In this document: in pieces, positions 1-5,979 of the stretch
How positions within the stretch are numbered: position 1 is the stretch's first letter
How the letters are laid out: the number at the start of each line of letters is the position of its first letter
Source of the DNA: Dehalococcoidia bacterium
GTDB lineage: Bacteria; Chloroflexota; Dehalococcoidia; E44-bin15; DAOWNJ01
Direction: 5' to 3'
Assembly (NCBI GenBank): GCA_030642645.1
Contig: DAOWNJ010000033.1
Span: 1-8,763, forward strand
Length of the DNA stretch: 8,763 bases
Position numbers and translations under genes: made by a program
The notes under the pieces: model-generated
Databases searched by the model: none
Seen by the model: the letters and a program-made list of their open reading frames with translations, nothing else
Told to the model about the DNA's origin: nothing

Positions 1-236
1 AACAAGAAAATTTCCCTCCGGTAAATGGGGAGAGGGGAAAAAAAAAATTAAAATGTGGGGGGGGAACGGATAGGGGGGGCTTTTTTGGGGGGAGGGGGGG
101 AAACCTTTTAGGCGCAGGGTCCCTTTAAAGGGGGGGGGGGATGGGGGGGGGGGGGGGGTTGGGGTTGGGGGGGGGGGGGGTCGGGTCCGCCGGGGGGGGG
201 AAGGGGGGGGGGGGGGGCGCGGGGGGGGGGGGGGGG
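1..236. other. Unreliable G-homopolymer sequence at the contig end
   Basis: Long G runs, broken by a few T, C or A bases, fill most of positions 55-236, and an A run lies near 40-48. The sequence turns abruptly into normal coding DNA at about 237. The reading frame of the next gene stays open through the G runs only because GGG encodes glycine. I read this as base-calling noise at the start of a read or contig end. No gene, repeat or regulatory site can be supported here, and the N-terminal part of the following gene is lost in it. Confidence 0.85.
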
Positions 237-902
237 GTGGCATCCAAGGAAGGGGTGATGCTCAGCGCCCATGGCCCATATTTTATAAACCTGAATGCCC
301 GCGAGCCTGAGAAGGTGATGGCATCGAAGGACAGGATAATCCAGACCGCCAGGGTCTCATCCCTATTTGGGGCAATAAGCATTGTATTCCATGCCGCCTT
401 CTATCTTGGGGACCCTCCCGATGAGGTATATTTAAAGGTGAAGAGGAACCTCGAGGAGGTGATGAGAGGGCTTAGAGAAGAGGGCAACAGGGTCTGGGTG
501 AGGCCAGAGGTCACCGGGAAGGCCACCCAGTTCGGGACGCTTGAGGAGGTATTGAGCCTTAGCTCAGAGATAGAGGGGGTTGCCCCATGTATCGATTTTG
601 CCCACCTCCATGCACGGACCGGAGGGTTTAACTCCTATGGTGAGTTCGTCTCCATCCTTGAAGAGGTAAAGAGGGTGCTGGGGAGGGGGGCATTGGAGAA
701 TATGCATATCCATGTCTCCGGCATAGAGTACACCAGGGCCGGGGAGAGAAAGCACCTTCCACTCAGGGAATCTGACTTCCAGTATATTGAGCTTTTGAGG
801 GCTTTGAAGGATTATGGGGTGAAGGGGCTTTTAATCTGCGAGAGCCCAAACAAGGAGGAGGACTCCCTCCTCCTCAAGGAGACATTCGATTCTCTCTCAT
901 AG
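237..902 (+). CDS. Endonuclease IV-like TIM-barrel protein, 5'-truncated
   Basis: The readable 220 or so residues match the AP endonuclease 2 / xylose isomerase-like TIM-barrel fold, as in deoxyribonuclease IV, which cuts DNA at abasic sites using a metal cluster. Metal-ligand candidates appear in the family order: His in SAHGPY, His in VFHAAFY, Glu in RPEVTG, Asp and His in CIDFAHLHAR, His in HIHVSG, His in ERKHLPL, and Glu in ICESP near the C-terminus. In E. coli Nfo an Asp lies two residues before the KH-type histidine; here that position is Arg. Full-length relatives have roughly 275 residues, so about the first 50-60 are missing into the noisy sequence. The first ATG in good sequence (258) falls at the second barrel strand, so it is probably not the true start. 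The stop overlaps the gmk stop by six bases, tail to tail. DNA repair is plausible, but the substrate of this divergent subfamily is unproven. Confidence 0.75.
   Translation: MASKEGVMLSAHGPYFINLNAREPEKVMASKDRIIQTARVSSLFGAISIVFHAAFYLGDPPDEVYLKVKRNLEEVMRGLREEGNRVWVRPEVTGKATQFGTLEEVLSLSSEIEGVAPCIDFAHLHARTGGFNSYGEFVSILEEVKRVLGRGALENMHIHVSGIEYTRAGERKHLPLRESDFQYIELLRALKDYGVKGLLICESPNKEEDSLLLKETFDSLS
855..875 (-). terminator. Possible intrinsic terminator after gmk
   Basis: An 8-bp perfect stem (GAGGAGGA with TCCTCCTC) encloses a 5-base loop. Read on the minus strand it lies 21 bases past the gmk stop and is followed by CTTGTTT, a weak T-rich tract. There is no T tract on the plus side. It lies inside the coding region of the convergent gene, in codons for Glu-Glu and Leu-Leu-Leu, so the symmetry could be chance. 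Confidence 0.3.
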
Positions 903-1487
903 CTTGATAACCCTTGGCTTTACCCGGCACCCCTCTGCGGTGATGATGGCATCGATCTGGGATACGGTCTGGTCTATTTGATGGTTTACCACCACATAGT
1001 CAAACATATGGAGGCTCTCCATCTCCTCCCTTGCCGTCTTGATGCGCTCGGATAGTTCCTCTGTCGATTCAGTCTTCCTCTGCCTCAACCTCTCCTCAAG
1101 CTCCTCCATTGATGGCGGAGCAAGGAATATGAAAACCGCCTGGGGGGCTATTCCCTTTATGGTCTCTGCCCCCTGAACATCGGCCTTTATGATGACATCA
1201 AGCCCCCTCCCCAGGGCCTCCTGAACCTGCTTTTTGGGGACACCATACCAGTTCCCATAGACATTGGCCCACTCCAGGAACTCCCCACCTTCCACCATTT
1301 CCTGAAACCTCTTTTGGGAGACGAAATAGTAGTCCACCCCATCCCTCTCCCCCTCCCTCCTTGGTCGGGTGGTGGCGGTGATGGTATAGTGCAGCCGAAG
1401 GCCCATTTCCCTCATCCGGGCGAGGACCGCATCCTTGCCCACACCCGATGGGCCGGATAGGATGATGGGAAGGGGATTATCCCTCAC
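897..1487 (-). CDS. gmk: Guanylate kinase
   Basis: This cytoplasmic enzyme phosphorylates GMP to GDP with ATP. The 196-residue length is normal for the family. The P-loop is at residues 12-19 (GPSGVGKD), the GMP-binding segment at about 39-56 (TTRPRREGERDGVDYYFV) and an acidic active-site motif at 101-107 (KADVQGA). The last P-loop residue is Asp instead of the Ser/Thr of a classical Walker A motif; this position varies among guanylate kinases. The start is GTG at 1487, just after the purine-rich GGAGAGG in the end of aroA. The two genes overlap by 11 bases, which points to translational coupling. Gmk is the last gene of the tyrA-aroA-gmk operon, an unusual place for a nucleotide enzyme. Confidence 0.95.
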   Translation of the reverse strand: MRDNPLPIILSGPSGVGKDAVLARMREMGLRLHYTITATTRPRREGERDGVDYYFVSQKRFQEMVEGGEFLEWANVYGNWYGVPKKQVQEALGRGLDVIIKADVQGAETIKGIAPQAVFIFLAPPSMEELEERLRQRKTESTEELSERIKTAREEMESLHMFDYVVVNHQIDQTVSQIDAIITAEGCRVKPRVIKL

Positions 1488-2766
1488 TTAGCCTCTCCAT
1501 ATCCTGCCAGAACCCGGGGTATGAGACATCCACCGCCTCGGCACCATCGATAACCGTCTCCCCTCTGGCAATAAGGGCGGCTACCCCCAGTGCCATCGCC
1601 AGGCGATGGTCGTTGTGGCTGTGGCAATGGCCCCCCACAGGCCCCATACCCCCATTGATCACTATCCCGTCGGGGAGCCCCTCGACCCTCCCCCCAAGCC
1701 TTGATAGCTCCTCAACCGTCGTAGCGATCCTGTCGCTCTCCTTCACCCTCAGCTCCCCAGCCCCCCTTATAATGGTTGTCCCCTGAGCGGCCATGGCGGC
1801 AACGGCGAGCACCGGTATCTCATCAATGAGCCTTGGTATCATCTCGCCATCAATCTCCACTCCATGAAGACGGCTTGACTCAACGCTGATGTCGGCAATC
1901 GGCTCACCCCCCTCCATCCTCTGGTTCTCAATCTTTAGGTTTGCCCCCATCATTTTGAGGACATCTATGATACCGGAGCGTGTCGGGTTTATGCCACAAT
2001 TTACTATCCTGACCCTGGCGTTTGGGTGGATTGCCCCGGCTGTGAGCCAGAAGGCGGCGGAGCTTATATCACCGGGGACACTCATATCTAACGGGGATAG
2101 AGGGGTATCTCTGGGGGTGAGGGTTATCCTGTTTCCGCTAACCTTCAGGTCTGCCCCCATTGCTCTGAGCATGCGCTCGGTATGGTCACGGGAGGGGAGT
2201 GGCTCCTGGAGGGTGGTTTTCCCCTCGGCGAAGAGGGCGGCGATGAGGATGGCCGATTTTAGCTGGGCGCTTGGGATGGGGAGGGGGTAGTCTATGCCGT
2301 GAAGCCTGCCCCCTCTAATCGCTATGGGGGGGAGGGAATCCCTCTCCCTTCCCCATATCTCTGCCCCCATCATGCGGAGGGGATATATCACCCTCCCCAT
2401 GGGTCTGGACCTGAGGGAGGGGTCTCCGCTTATTATGGAGAGGAATGGCTGGGCTGAAAGGAGCCCAGCAAGCAGCCGCATGGTGGTGGCGCTATTTGCG
2501 GCATCGAGGACATCAGGAGCCTCTTTGAGTCCATCTCTTCCCACCCCACGGACGATAAATCCATCTCCTGCCTCTTTTATTCCCACCCCAAGTGCCCTGA
2601 GACAGGATATGGTGGCAAGGAGGTCGGCGCCTGGGGAGGGGTTCCTCACCATCGCCTCCCCCTGGGCTATGCTGTTTAAGATAACGGCGCGGTGGGAGAT
2701 GGATTTGTCCCCTGGTGGGGTTAGTTCACCATATAGGGACTTAGGGCTCTTGAGACTCTTTTTCAT
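1477..2766 (-). CDS. aroA: 3-phosphoshikimate 1-carboxyvinyltransferase (EPSP synthase), class II-like
   Basis: It joins shikimate 3-phosphate and phosphoenolpyruvate to form EPSP, the sixth step of the shikimate pathway. The 429-residue length is typical. Visible motifs are PGDKSISHRA (18-27, with the PEP-binding Lys21), NSATTMRLL (91-99), RPMGR (121-125), SAQLK (166-170), RDHTE (193-197), NPTR (260-263), the catalytic Asp in LIDEIP (about 315), KESDR (342-346) and NDHRLAM (385-391). The set GDK, SAQxK, RxHxE and NxTR is the published signature of class II enzymes. Ala93 stands where E. coli has Gly96 and Leu98 where it has Pro101, the same pattern as the glyphosate-tolerant CP4 enzyme. The start has a strong ribosome site (AAAGGAGAAGG) inside the tail of tyrA. 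It overlaps tyrA by 26 bases and gmk by 11, so the three are likely co-transcribed and coupled. Confidence 0.97.
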   Translation of the reverse strand: MKKSLKSPKSLYGELTPPGDKSISHRAVILNSIAQGEAMVRNPSPGADLLATISCLRALGVGIKEAGDGFIVRGVGRDGLKEAPDVLDAANSATTMRLLAGLLSAQPFLSIISGDPSLRSRPMGRVIYPLRMMGAEIWGRERDSLPPIAIRGGRLHGIDYPLPIPSAQLKSAILIAALFAEGKTTLQEPLPSRDHTERMLRAMGADLKVSGNRITLTPRDTPLSPLDMSVPGDISSAAFWLTAGAIHPNARVRIVNCGINPTRSGIIDVLKMMGANLKIENQRMEGGEPIADISVESSRLHGVEIDGEMIPRLIDEIPVLAVAAMAAQGTTIIRGAGELRVKESDRIATTVEELSRLGGRVEGLPDGIVINGGMGPVGGHCHSHNDHRLAMALGVAALIARGETVIDGAEAVDVSYPGFWQDMERLSEG

Positions 2767-3610
2767 CGCCCTTCTCCTTTAGCCAGGTATTGCGCGCCTC
2801 CATAGCCTTGATAAGTGCTTCCTCAAGCTCCTCACTCCCTTTAGCTACCAGGCCTCGGAGCTCACCCAGCTCCTTGATATACCCGTCGACCCAGTACAGG
2901 ATATTTTCCCGATTTGTAAGGCATATGTCCAGGCTCATCCTGGGGTTTGTGGAGGCGAGGCGGGAAAGGTCCCTGTATCCGGTGGCGGCAAGCTGGGACA
3001 TCCGGGGCCAGAGCGGGCTCTTTGTTGTCGCTGCCACAAGGGCAGCGGAAATGAGGATTGGTAGGTGGCTTATCCCAGCTGTAAGTCTGTCGTGCTCCTC
3101 GGCGTCGATAAAAAGGGGCCTCGCCCCTATCTGGCTGACCACCATTTTCACCCCCTCTATCGCCTTCCCGGATGCATTTGCGGCCGGCACCAGATAGTAG
3201 CTGGCGCCCTGGAACAGGTCCTGGGAAGCAGCATCTATCCCCGATTCCTCCCTCCCCGCCATGGGATGCCCACCAATGAACTCGACACCACCCATGAGCT
3301 CCTGGGCCCATCTCATAACCTGGGCCTTTGTGCTCCCGGTATCGGTAACAACAGAGCCTTGAGCTAGATGCGGGGCGATCCCATCCATTACCTCCCTTAT
3401 CGCCATAACCGGGGTGGCGATGATAACAAGGTCGGCCCCCCTAGCCGCAGATGACAGGCTCCGAGAGACCTCATCCACCGCACCCATCTCAATTGCCCTG
3501 GAGGCAACCTGAGGGCGACGGGCATATCCTCGAACCTCAACCCCGGATTTTCTGAGGGCCATACCCATTGAGCCCCCTATTAGCCCCAGCCCGATAATAC
3601 TGATTCTCAT
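2741..3610 (-). CDS. tyrA: Prephenate/arogenate dehydrogenase
   Basis: It oxidatively decarboxylates prephenate (to 4-hydroxyphenylpyruvate) or arogenate (to tyrosine). An N-terminal Rossmann domain has GLGLIG at residues 7-12, and the chain continues with TDTGSTK, GGHPMAG (113-119), SHLP (181-184) and GYRDLSR (211-217). The residue after the second strand is Ala followed by two Arg (GYARR) instead of the Asp typical of NAD enzymes, which suggests NADP. SHLPILISAAL resembles the cyanobacterial arogenate dehydrogenase (SHLPVMVSAAL) more than the SHLPH form of many prephenate enzymes. No ACT or chorismate mutase domain is fused. Two ATG codons are adjacent: the GGGAGG site is only 1 base from the one at 3613 and 4 from the one at 3610, so I chose 3610. 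It is the first gene of the operon with aroA and gmk. Confidence 0.93.
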   Translation of the reverse strand: MRISIIGLGLIGGSMGMALRKSGVEVRGYARRPQVASRAIEMGAVDEVSRSLSSAARGADLVIIATPVMAIREVMDGIAPHLAQGSVVTDTGSTKAQVMRWAQELMGGVEFIGGHPMAGREESGIDAASQDLFQGASYYLVPAANASGKAIEGVKMVVSQIGARPLFIDAEEHDRLTAGISHLPILISAALVAATTKSPLWPRMSQLAATGYRDLSRLASTNPRMSLDICLTNRENILYWVDGYIKELGELRGLVAKGSEELEEALIKAMEARNTWLKEKGDEKESQEP

Positions 3611-3632
3611 CATTCCTCCCTAAAGTTATGGT

Positions 3633-3641
3633 ATTATAGCA
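3633..3641 (-). promoter_or_regulatory. Extended -10 promoter of tyrA-aroA-gmk
   Basis: Read on the minus strand this is TGCTATAAT: a perfect TATAAT preceded by the TGn extension. The -35 region is poor (TTTCTC-like at 18-base spacing), as extended -10 promoters often allow. Transcription would start near 3626, giving a leader of about 15 bases that holds the GGGAGG ribosome site of tyrA. Confidence 0.65.
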
Positions 3642-3647
3642 TAGTGT

Positions 3648-3685
3648 CCTCGCTTAGAGAAAAGGTTCGTTTGACAGCTACGAGG
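3648..3685. repeat. Imperfect inverted repeat between the divergent promoters
   Basis: CCTCGCTTAG (3648-3657) and CTACGAGG (3678-3685) form an imperfect inverted pair (CCTCG/CGAGG plus TAG/CTA, offset by two bases). The right arm lies in the spacer just after the ilvD -35 box, and the left arm lies upstream of the tyrA -10. It is upstream of both expected transcript starts, so it would act as DNA, for example as a regulator site. The match is short and could be chance. Confidence 0.25.
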
Positions 3686-3699
3686 GGCTATGATATATT
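3671..3699 (+). promoter_or_regulatory. Sigma70-type promoter of ilvD
   Basis: A perfect -35 TTGACA (3671-3676), a 17-base spacer and TATATT (3694-3699, five of six consensus bases), preceded by TGA, which forms an extended -10. Transcription would begin near 3706, leaving a leader of about 35 bases. That is too short for a T-box or a leader-peptide attenuator, so any amino acid control would have to act at initiation. The ilvD ribosome site AAGGAGG (3729-3735) lies 5 bases before the ATG. Confidence 0.75.
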
Positions 3700-3740
3700 T
3701 TTCAGATATGTAAACCAGGACGGTTCTTAAGGAGGGGAAA

Positions 3741-5399
3741 ATGAGAAGCGATGCGGCTAAAAAGGGTGTTGAGCGTGCCCCACATCGGTCTTTGCTTCGT
3801 GCTGTTGGGTGTGATCAAAAGGATATAGACCAGCCCTTTATTGGCGTAATAAATAGTTTCAATGAGGTGGTTCCGGGGCACATTCACCTTCGCACCATTG
3901 CCGAGGCGGTGAAGGGTGGGGTCAGAAGCGCCGGGGGCACCCCGTTTGAGATAAATACCATCGGGGTATGCGATGGCATCGCCATGGGACACCCCGGGAT
4001 GAGGTATAGCCTTCCCAGTCGGGAGCTCATCGCCGACTCCGTTGAGGTCGTCTCCCAGGCCCATGCCTTCGATGGGCTGGTCTTCATCCCAAACTGCGAT
4101 AAGATAGTTCCCGGAATGCTCATGGCTGCGGTGAGGCTCAACATACCATCTATCTTTGTAAGCGGGGGGCCTATGCTCGCCGGCAGACTTTGGGATGGTA
4201 GCCCAGTCGACCTCAACACCGTTTTTACCGCTGTGGGGAGGGTGGTGAAGGGGGAGATGAGCGAAGAGGAGCTTTGGGAGATCGAGAGGGTAGCCTGCCC
4301 TGGCCCTGGTAGCTGCGCCGGGATGTTCACCGCAAACACCATGAACTGCCTCACCGAGGCCCTGGGGATGGCCCTTGGGGGGAATGGAACCATCCCCGCC
4401 GTGGATGCAAGGAGGGTGCAGCTTGCAAGGAGGGCAGGGGAGACGATTATGGGGCTCCTCTCCAGGGACATTTGCCCCCTCGATATAATTACAGGGGATT
4501 CGATATATAATGCCTTCGCGGTTGACATGGCGCTTGGTGGGAGCACAAACTCGGTTTTGCATCTGATGGCAATAGCCAGTGAGGCTGGGATAGATTTCCC
4601 CCTATCCCTGGTAAACGAGATAAGCGAGCGGACCCCACACCTTGCCAGGATCAGCCCGATGGGGGAGCTCAGGATCGAGGACCTCGACCGTGCCGGTGGG
4701 ATACAAGCTGTGATGAAGGAGGTTGAGGGACTCTTGAACATGGGGGTGAAGCGGGTGTCAGGTAAGTCTCTGGGTGAGGAACTCACTACGGCACAGGTAA
4801 GGAATAGGGAGGTCATTCGTCCCATTTCCAACCCACACTCCCCAACTGGAGGGCTCACCATCCTCTTTGGGAACCTGGCCCCTGAGGGGGCGGTGGTGAA
4901 GAGCGCCGCCGTTTCCCCTGAGATGCTCTCCCACCGTGGGCCGGCCCATGTATTCGACTCTGAGGAGGATGCCACAAAGGCCATCATGGGCGGTTCTATA
5001 AAAGAGGGCGAGGTAATAGTCATACGCTACGAGGGGCCAAGGGGGGGGCCTGGGATGAGGGAGATGCTCACCCCCACCTCTTTGATTAGCGGGATGGGGA
5101 TGGATGATAAGGTGGCGCTCATAACCGATGGAAGGTTCTCCGGGGCAACAAAGGGAGCGGCGATAGGGCATGTCTCACCTGAGGCGGCGAGCAGAGGGCC
5201 TATCGTTGCTCTAAGGGATGGGGATATAGTAAGGATTGACATTCCAAACCACAGGCTCGATGTTGAGCTCAGCGAAGAGGAGATAGAAGGACGGTTATCC
5301 CAATTGCCTGATTTTGAGCCAAGGGTCAAAAAAGGCTATCTCAAGAGATATGCCGAGAGGGTGACCTCAGCATCAACAGGTGCGGTGTTCGAGAAATAG
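3741..5399 (+). CDS. ilvD: Dihydroxy-acid dehydratase
   Basis: An iron-sulfur enzyme that dehydrates 2,3-dihydroxyisovalerate and its isoleucine-pathway homologue to the 2-oxo acids, the third shared step of branched-chain amino acid synthesis. At 552 residues it has normal IlvD/Edd length. Visible motifs are NEVVPGHIHL (41-50), GVCDGIAMGHPGM (75-87), PSRELIADS (92-100), NCDK (118-121, cluster Cys119 and the family's carbamylated Lys121), GPGSCAGMFTANTMNCLTEA (188-207, cluster Cys192), RYEGPRGGPGM, and GRFSGATKGAAIGHVSPEA with the catalytic-base Ser at about 467. The third cluster cysteine of [2Fe-2S] plant-type enzymes (PCN) is Gly46 here, as in E. coli IlvD, so an oxygen-sensitive [4Fe-4S] form is inferred. 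The gene leads the ilv block from a near-consensus promoter. Its last codons are followed 22 bases later by the DUF4258 gene. Confidence 0.97.
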   Translation: MRSDAAKKGVERAPHRSLLRAVGCDQKDIDQPFIGVINSFNEVVPGHIHLRTIAEAVKGGVRSAGGTPFEINTIGVCDGIAMGHPGMRYSLPSRELIADSVEVVSQAHAFDGLVFIPNCDKIVPGMLMAAVRLNIPSIFVSGGPMLAGRLWDGSPVDLNTVFTAVGRVVKGEMSEEELWEIERVACPGPGSCAGMFTANTMNCLTEALGMALGGNGTIPAVDARRVQLARRAGETIMGLLSRDICPLDIITGDSIYNAFAVDMALGGSTNSVLHLMAIASEAGIDFPLSLVNEISERTPHLARISPMGELRIEDLDRAGGIQAVMKEVEGLLNMGVKRVSGKSLGEELTTAQVRNREVIRPISNPHSPTGGLTILFGNLAPEGAVVKSAAVSPEMLSHRGPAHVFDSEEDATKAIMGGSIKEGEVIVIRYEGPRGGPGMREMLTPTSLISGMGMDDKVALITDGRFSGATKGAAIGHVSPEAASRGPIVALRDGDIVRIDIPNHRLDVELSEEEIEGRLSQLPDFEPRVKKGYLKRYAERVTSASTGAVFEK

Positions 5400-5421
5400 G
5401 AAAGCGATCTCCAAAAGGAAT

Positions 5422-5652
5422 ATGGATAAACCTGAAGAAGATATTGTATATACTGATCATGCTCTTCGGCGGATGTTGGTTAGGGGGATTACTAGGGAAA
5501 TGGTGAGAGCGACATTGGTTAGTCCGGAACAAACAGGGACAGGATATAAAAGCAGAACCTTGGCTTATAACAGCTTTAGCGATAGGAGAATTAAAGTTGT
5601 ATATAGTGTAGAAGATAAAAGGTTTGTTATTATCTCTGTGATGTGGGATTAA
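5422..5652 (+). CDS. DUF4258 family small protein, possible toxin-like partner
   Basis: A 76-residue protein with the DUF4258 pattern: TDHALRRMLVRGIT near residues 10-23 (the family H-x3-RM-x2-RGI signature), a central basic stretch, then strands ending in VIISVMWD. Relatives are compared with small RelE/BrnT-like toxin folds, but activity is mostly unproven. A longer frame opens at a GTG (5380) inside ilvD; I prefer the ATG at 5422 because it follows AAAAGGA, though that spacing is short. The next gene begins 10 bases after the stop, so the two are co-transcribed. Base composition differs sharply from the neighbours: 17 of 60 bases are G or C at 5581-5640, against 34 of 60 at 6181-6240 in ilvB. 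This suggests acquired DNA. The family call is good; the toxin role is inference. Confidence 0.75.
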   Translation: MDKPEEDIVYTDHALRRMLVRGITREMVRATLVSPEQTGTGYKSRTLAYNSFSDRRIKVVYSVEDKRFVIISVMWD

Positions 5653-5662
5653 AGGAGGGGAA

Positions 5663-5884
5663 ATGCAAATTACTTATGACACAAAAGCCGATGCCATGTA
5701 TATCAAATTTTGTGATGGAGATTTTATCGCCAATAAAGAGGTTGAAGAGGGGATTATCCTTGATTTCGGCAAAGGGAATATACTCTTAGGGATTGAAATT
5801 TTAGAGGCAAGCACCCGCTTCCGACCTGAAGATTTAGCGAGAGTGGAGATTCAAATGCCTTTAAATTTAGCAGCCTTGTCCTGA
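5663..5884 (+). CDS. DUF2283 family small protein
   Basis: A 73-residue protein with the DUF2283 pattern: YDTKADAMYIKF (5-16), an EVEEGIILDFGKGNILLGIEILEAS core (about 26-50) and a short variable tail. The AGGAGG ribosome site directly follows the upstream stop, 4 bases before the ATG, so expression should be strong and coupled. DUF2283 genes commonly sit beside DUF4258 genes, which has led to the suggestion that they form toxin-antitoxin modules with DUF2283 as the antidote. It shares the AT-rich composition of its partner (21 of 60 bases G or C at 5701-5760). No link to branched-chain amino acid synthesis can be seen in the protein itself. Confidence 0.8.
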   Translation: MQITYDTKADAMYIKFCDGDFIANKEVEEGIILDFGKGNILLGIEILEASTRFRPEDLARVEIQMPLNLAALS

Positions 5885-5886
5885 AT

Positions 5887-5914
5887 TTGAGGAGCAATTT
5901 TCATACTATATAAG
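5887..5914 (+). promoter_or_regulatory. Candidate promoter for ilvB-ilvN-ilvC
   Basis: TTGAGG (5887-5892, four of six -35 bases), a 16-base spacer and TATAAG (5909-5914, five of six -10 bases) lie just after the DUF2283 stop. A start near 5921 would give a leader of about 60 bases with no clear attenuator hairpin. The region is AT-rich overall, so chance matches are likely. If real, it lets ilvBNC be expressed independently of ilvD and the cassette. Confidence 0.4.
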
Positions 5915-5947
5915 TAAAGCGCATTTAAGAGGCGGTTGTTCAACTTT

Positions 5948-5956
5948 AAAGGAGAT
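5948..5956 (+). promoter_or_regulatory. Strong extra Shine-Dalgarno site ahead of ilvB
   Basis: AAAGGAGAT is an almost perfect anti-16S match, yet it sits 23 bases before the ilvB ATG at 5980, too far to serve it. The ATG has its own weaker GAGGA (5968-5972) at 7-base spacing. The strong site fits ATT at 5965 (in frame with ilvB, adding five residues) or TTG at 5966 (a five-codon frame that ends in TGA overlapping the ilvB ATG). Confidence 0.4.
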
Positions 5957-5979
5957 AAAATCTTATTGAGGATAGCAAC

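Noticed and set aside
141..236. Glycine-rich N-terminal domain of the endonuclease IV-like protein
   Set aside because: The glycines are all encoded by homopolymer G; the family has no such domain at this point, where the first barrel strand should be.
55..236. G-quadruplex or telomere-like repeat
   Set aside because: The runs have no regular unit and sit at the contig edge with other signs of base-calling failure.
125..382. Proline-rich reading frame on the minus strand
   Set aside because: It is the complement of the G-run noise; the proline repeats come from CCC codons in unreliable sequence.
3706..3740. T-box riboswitch or leader-peptide attenuator upstream of ilvD
   Set aside because: The expected leader is only about 35 bases, with no run of Leu, Val or Ile codons and no terminator hairpin.
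3884..5023. Long minus-strand reading frame of 379 codons inside ilvD
   Set aside because: It is a shadow of ilvD: low-complexity Ser/Pro-rich translation, no recognisable motif, and the ilvD frame matches a well-known family throughout.
5380..5421. Longer GTG-started version of the DUF4258 protein
   Set aside because: It would begin inside ilvD and add a basic tail not seen in the family; the ATG at 5422 gives the normal domain start.
5935..5944. Small palindrome GTTGTTCAAC before ilvB
   Set aside because: A 4-bp stem with a 2-base loop is too short to be a meaningful hairpin or operator.
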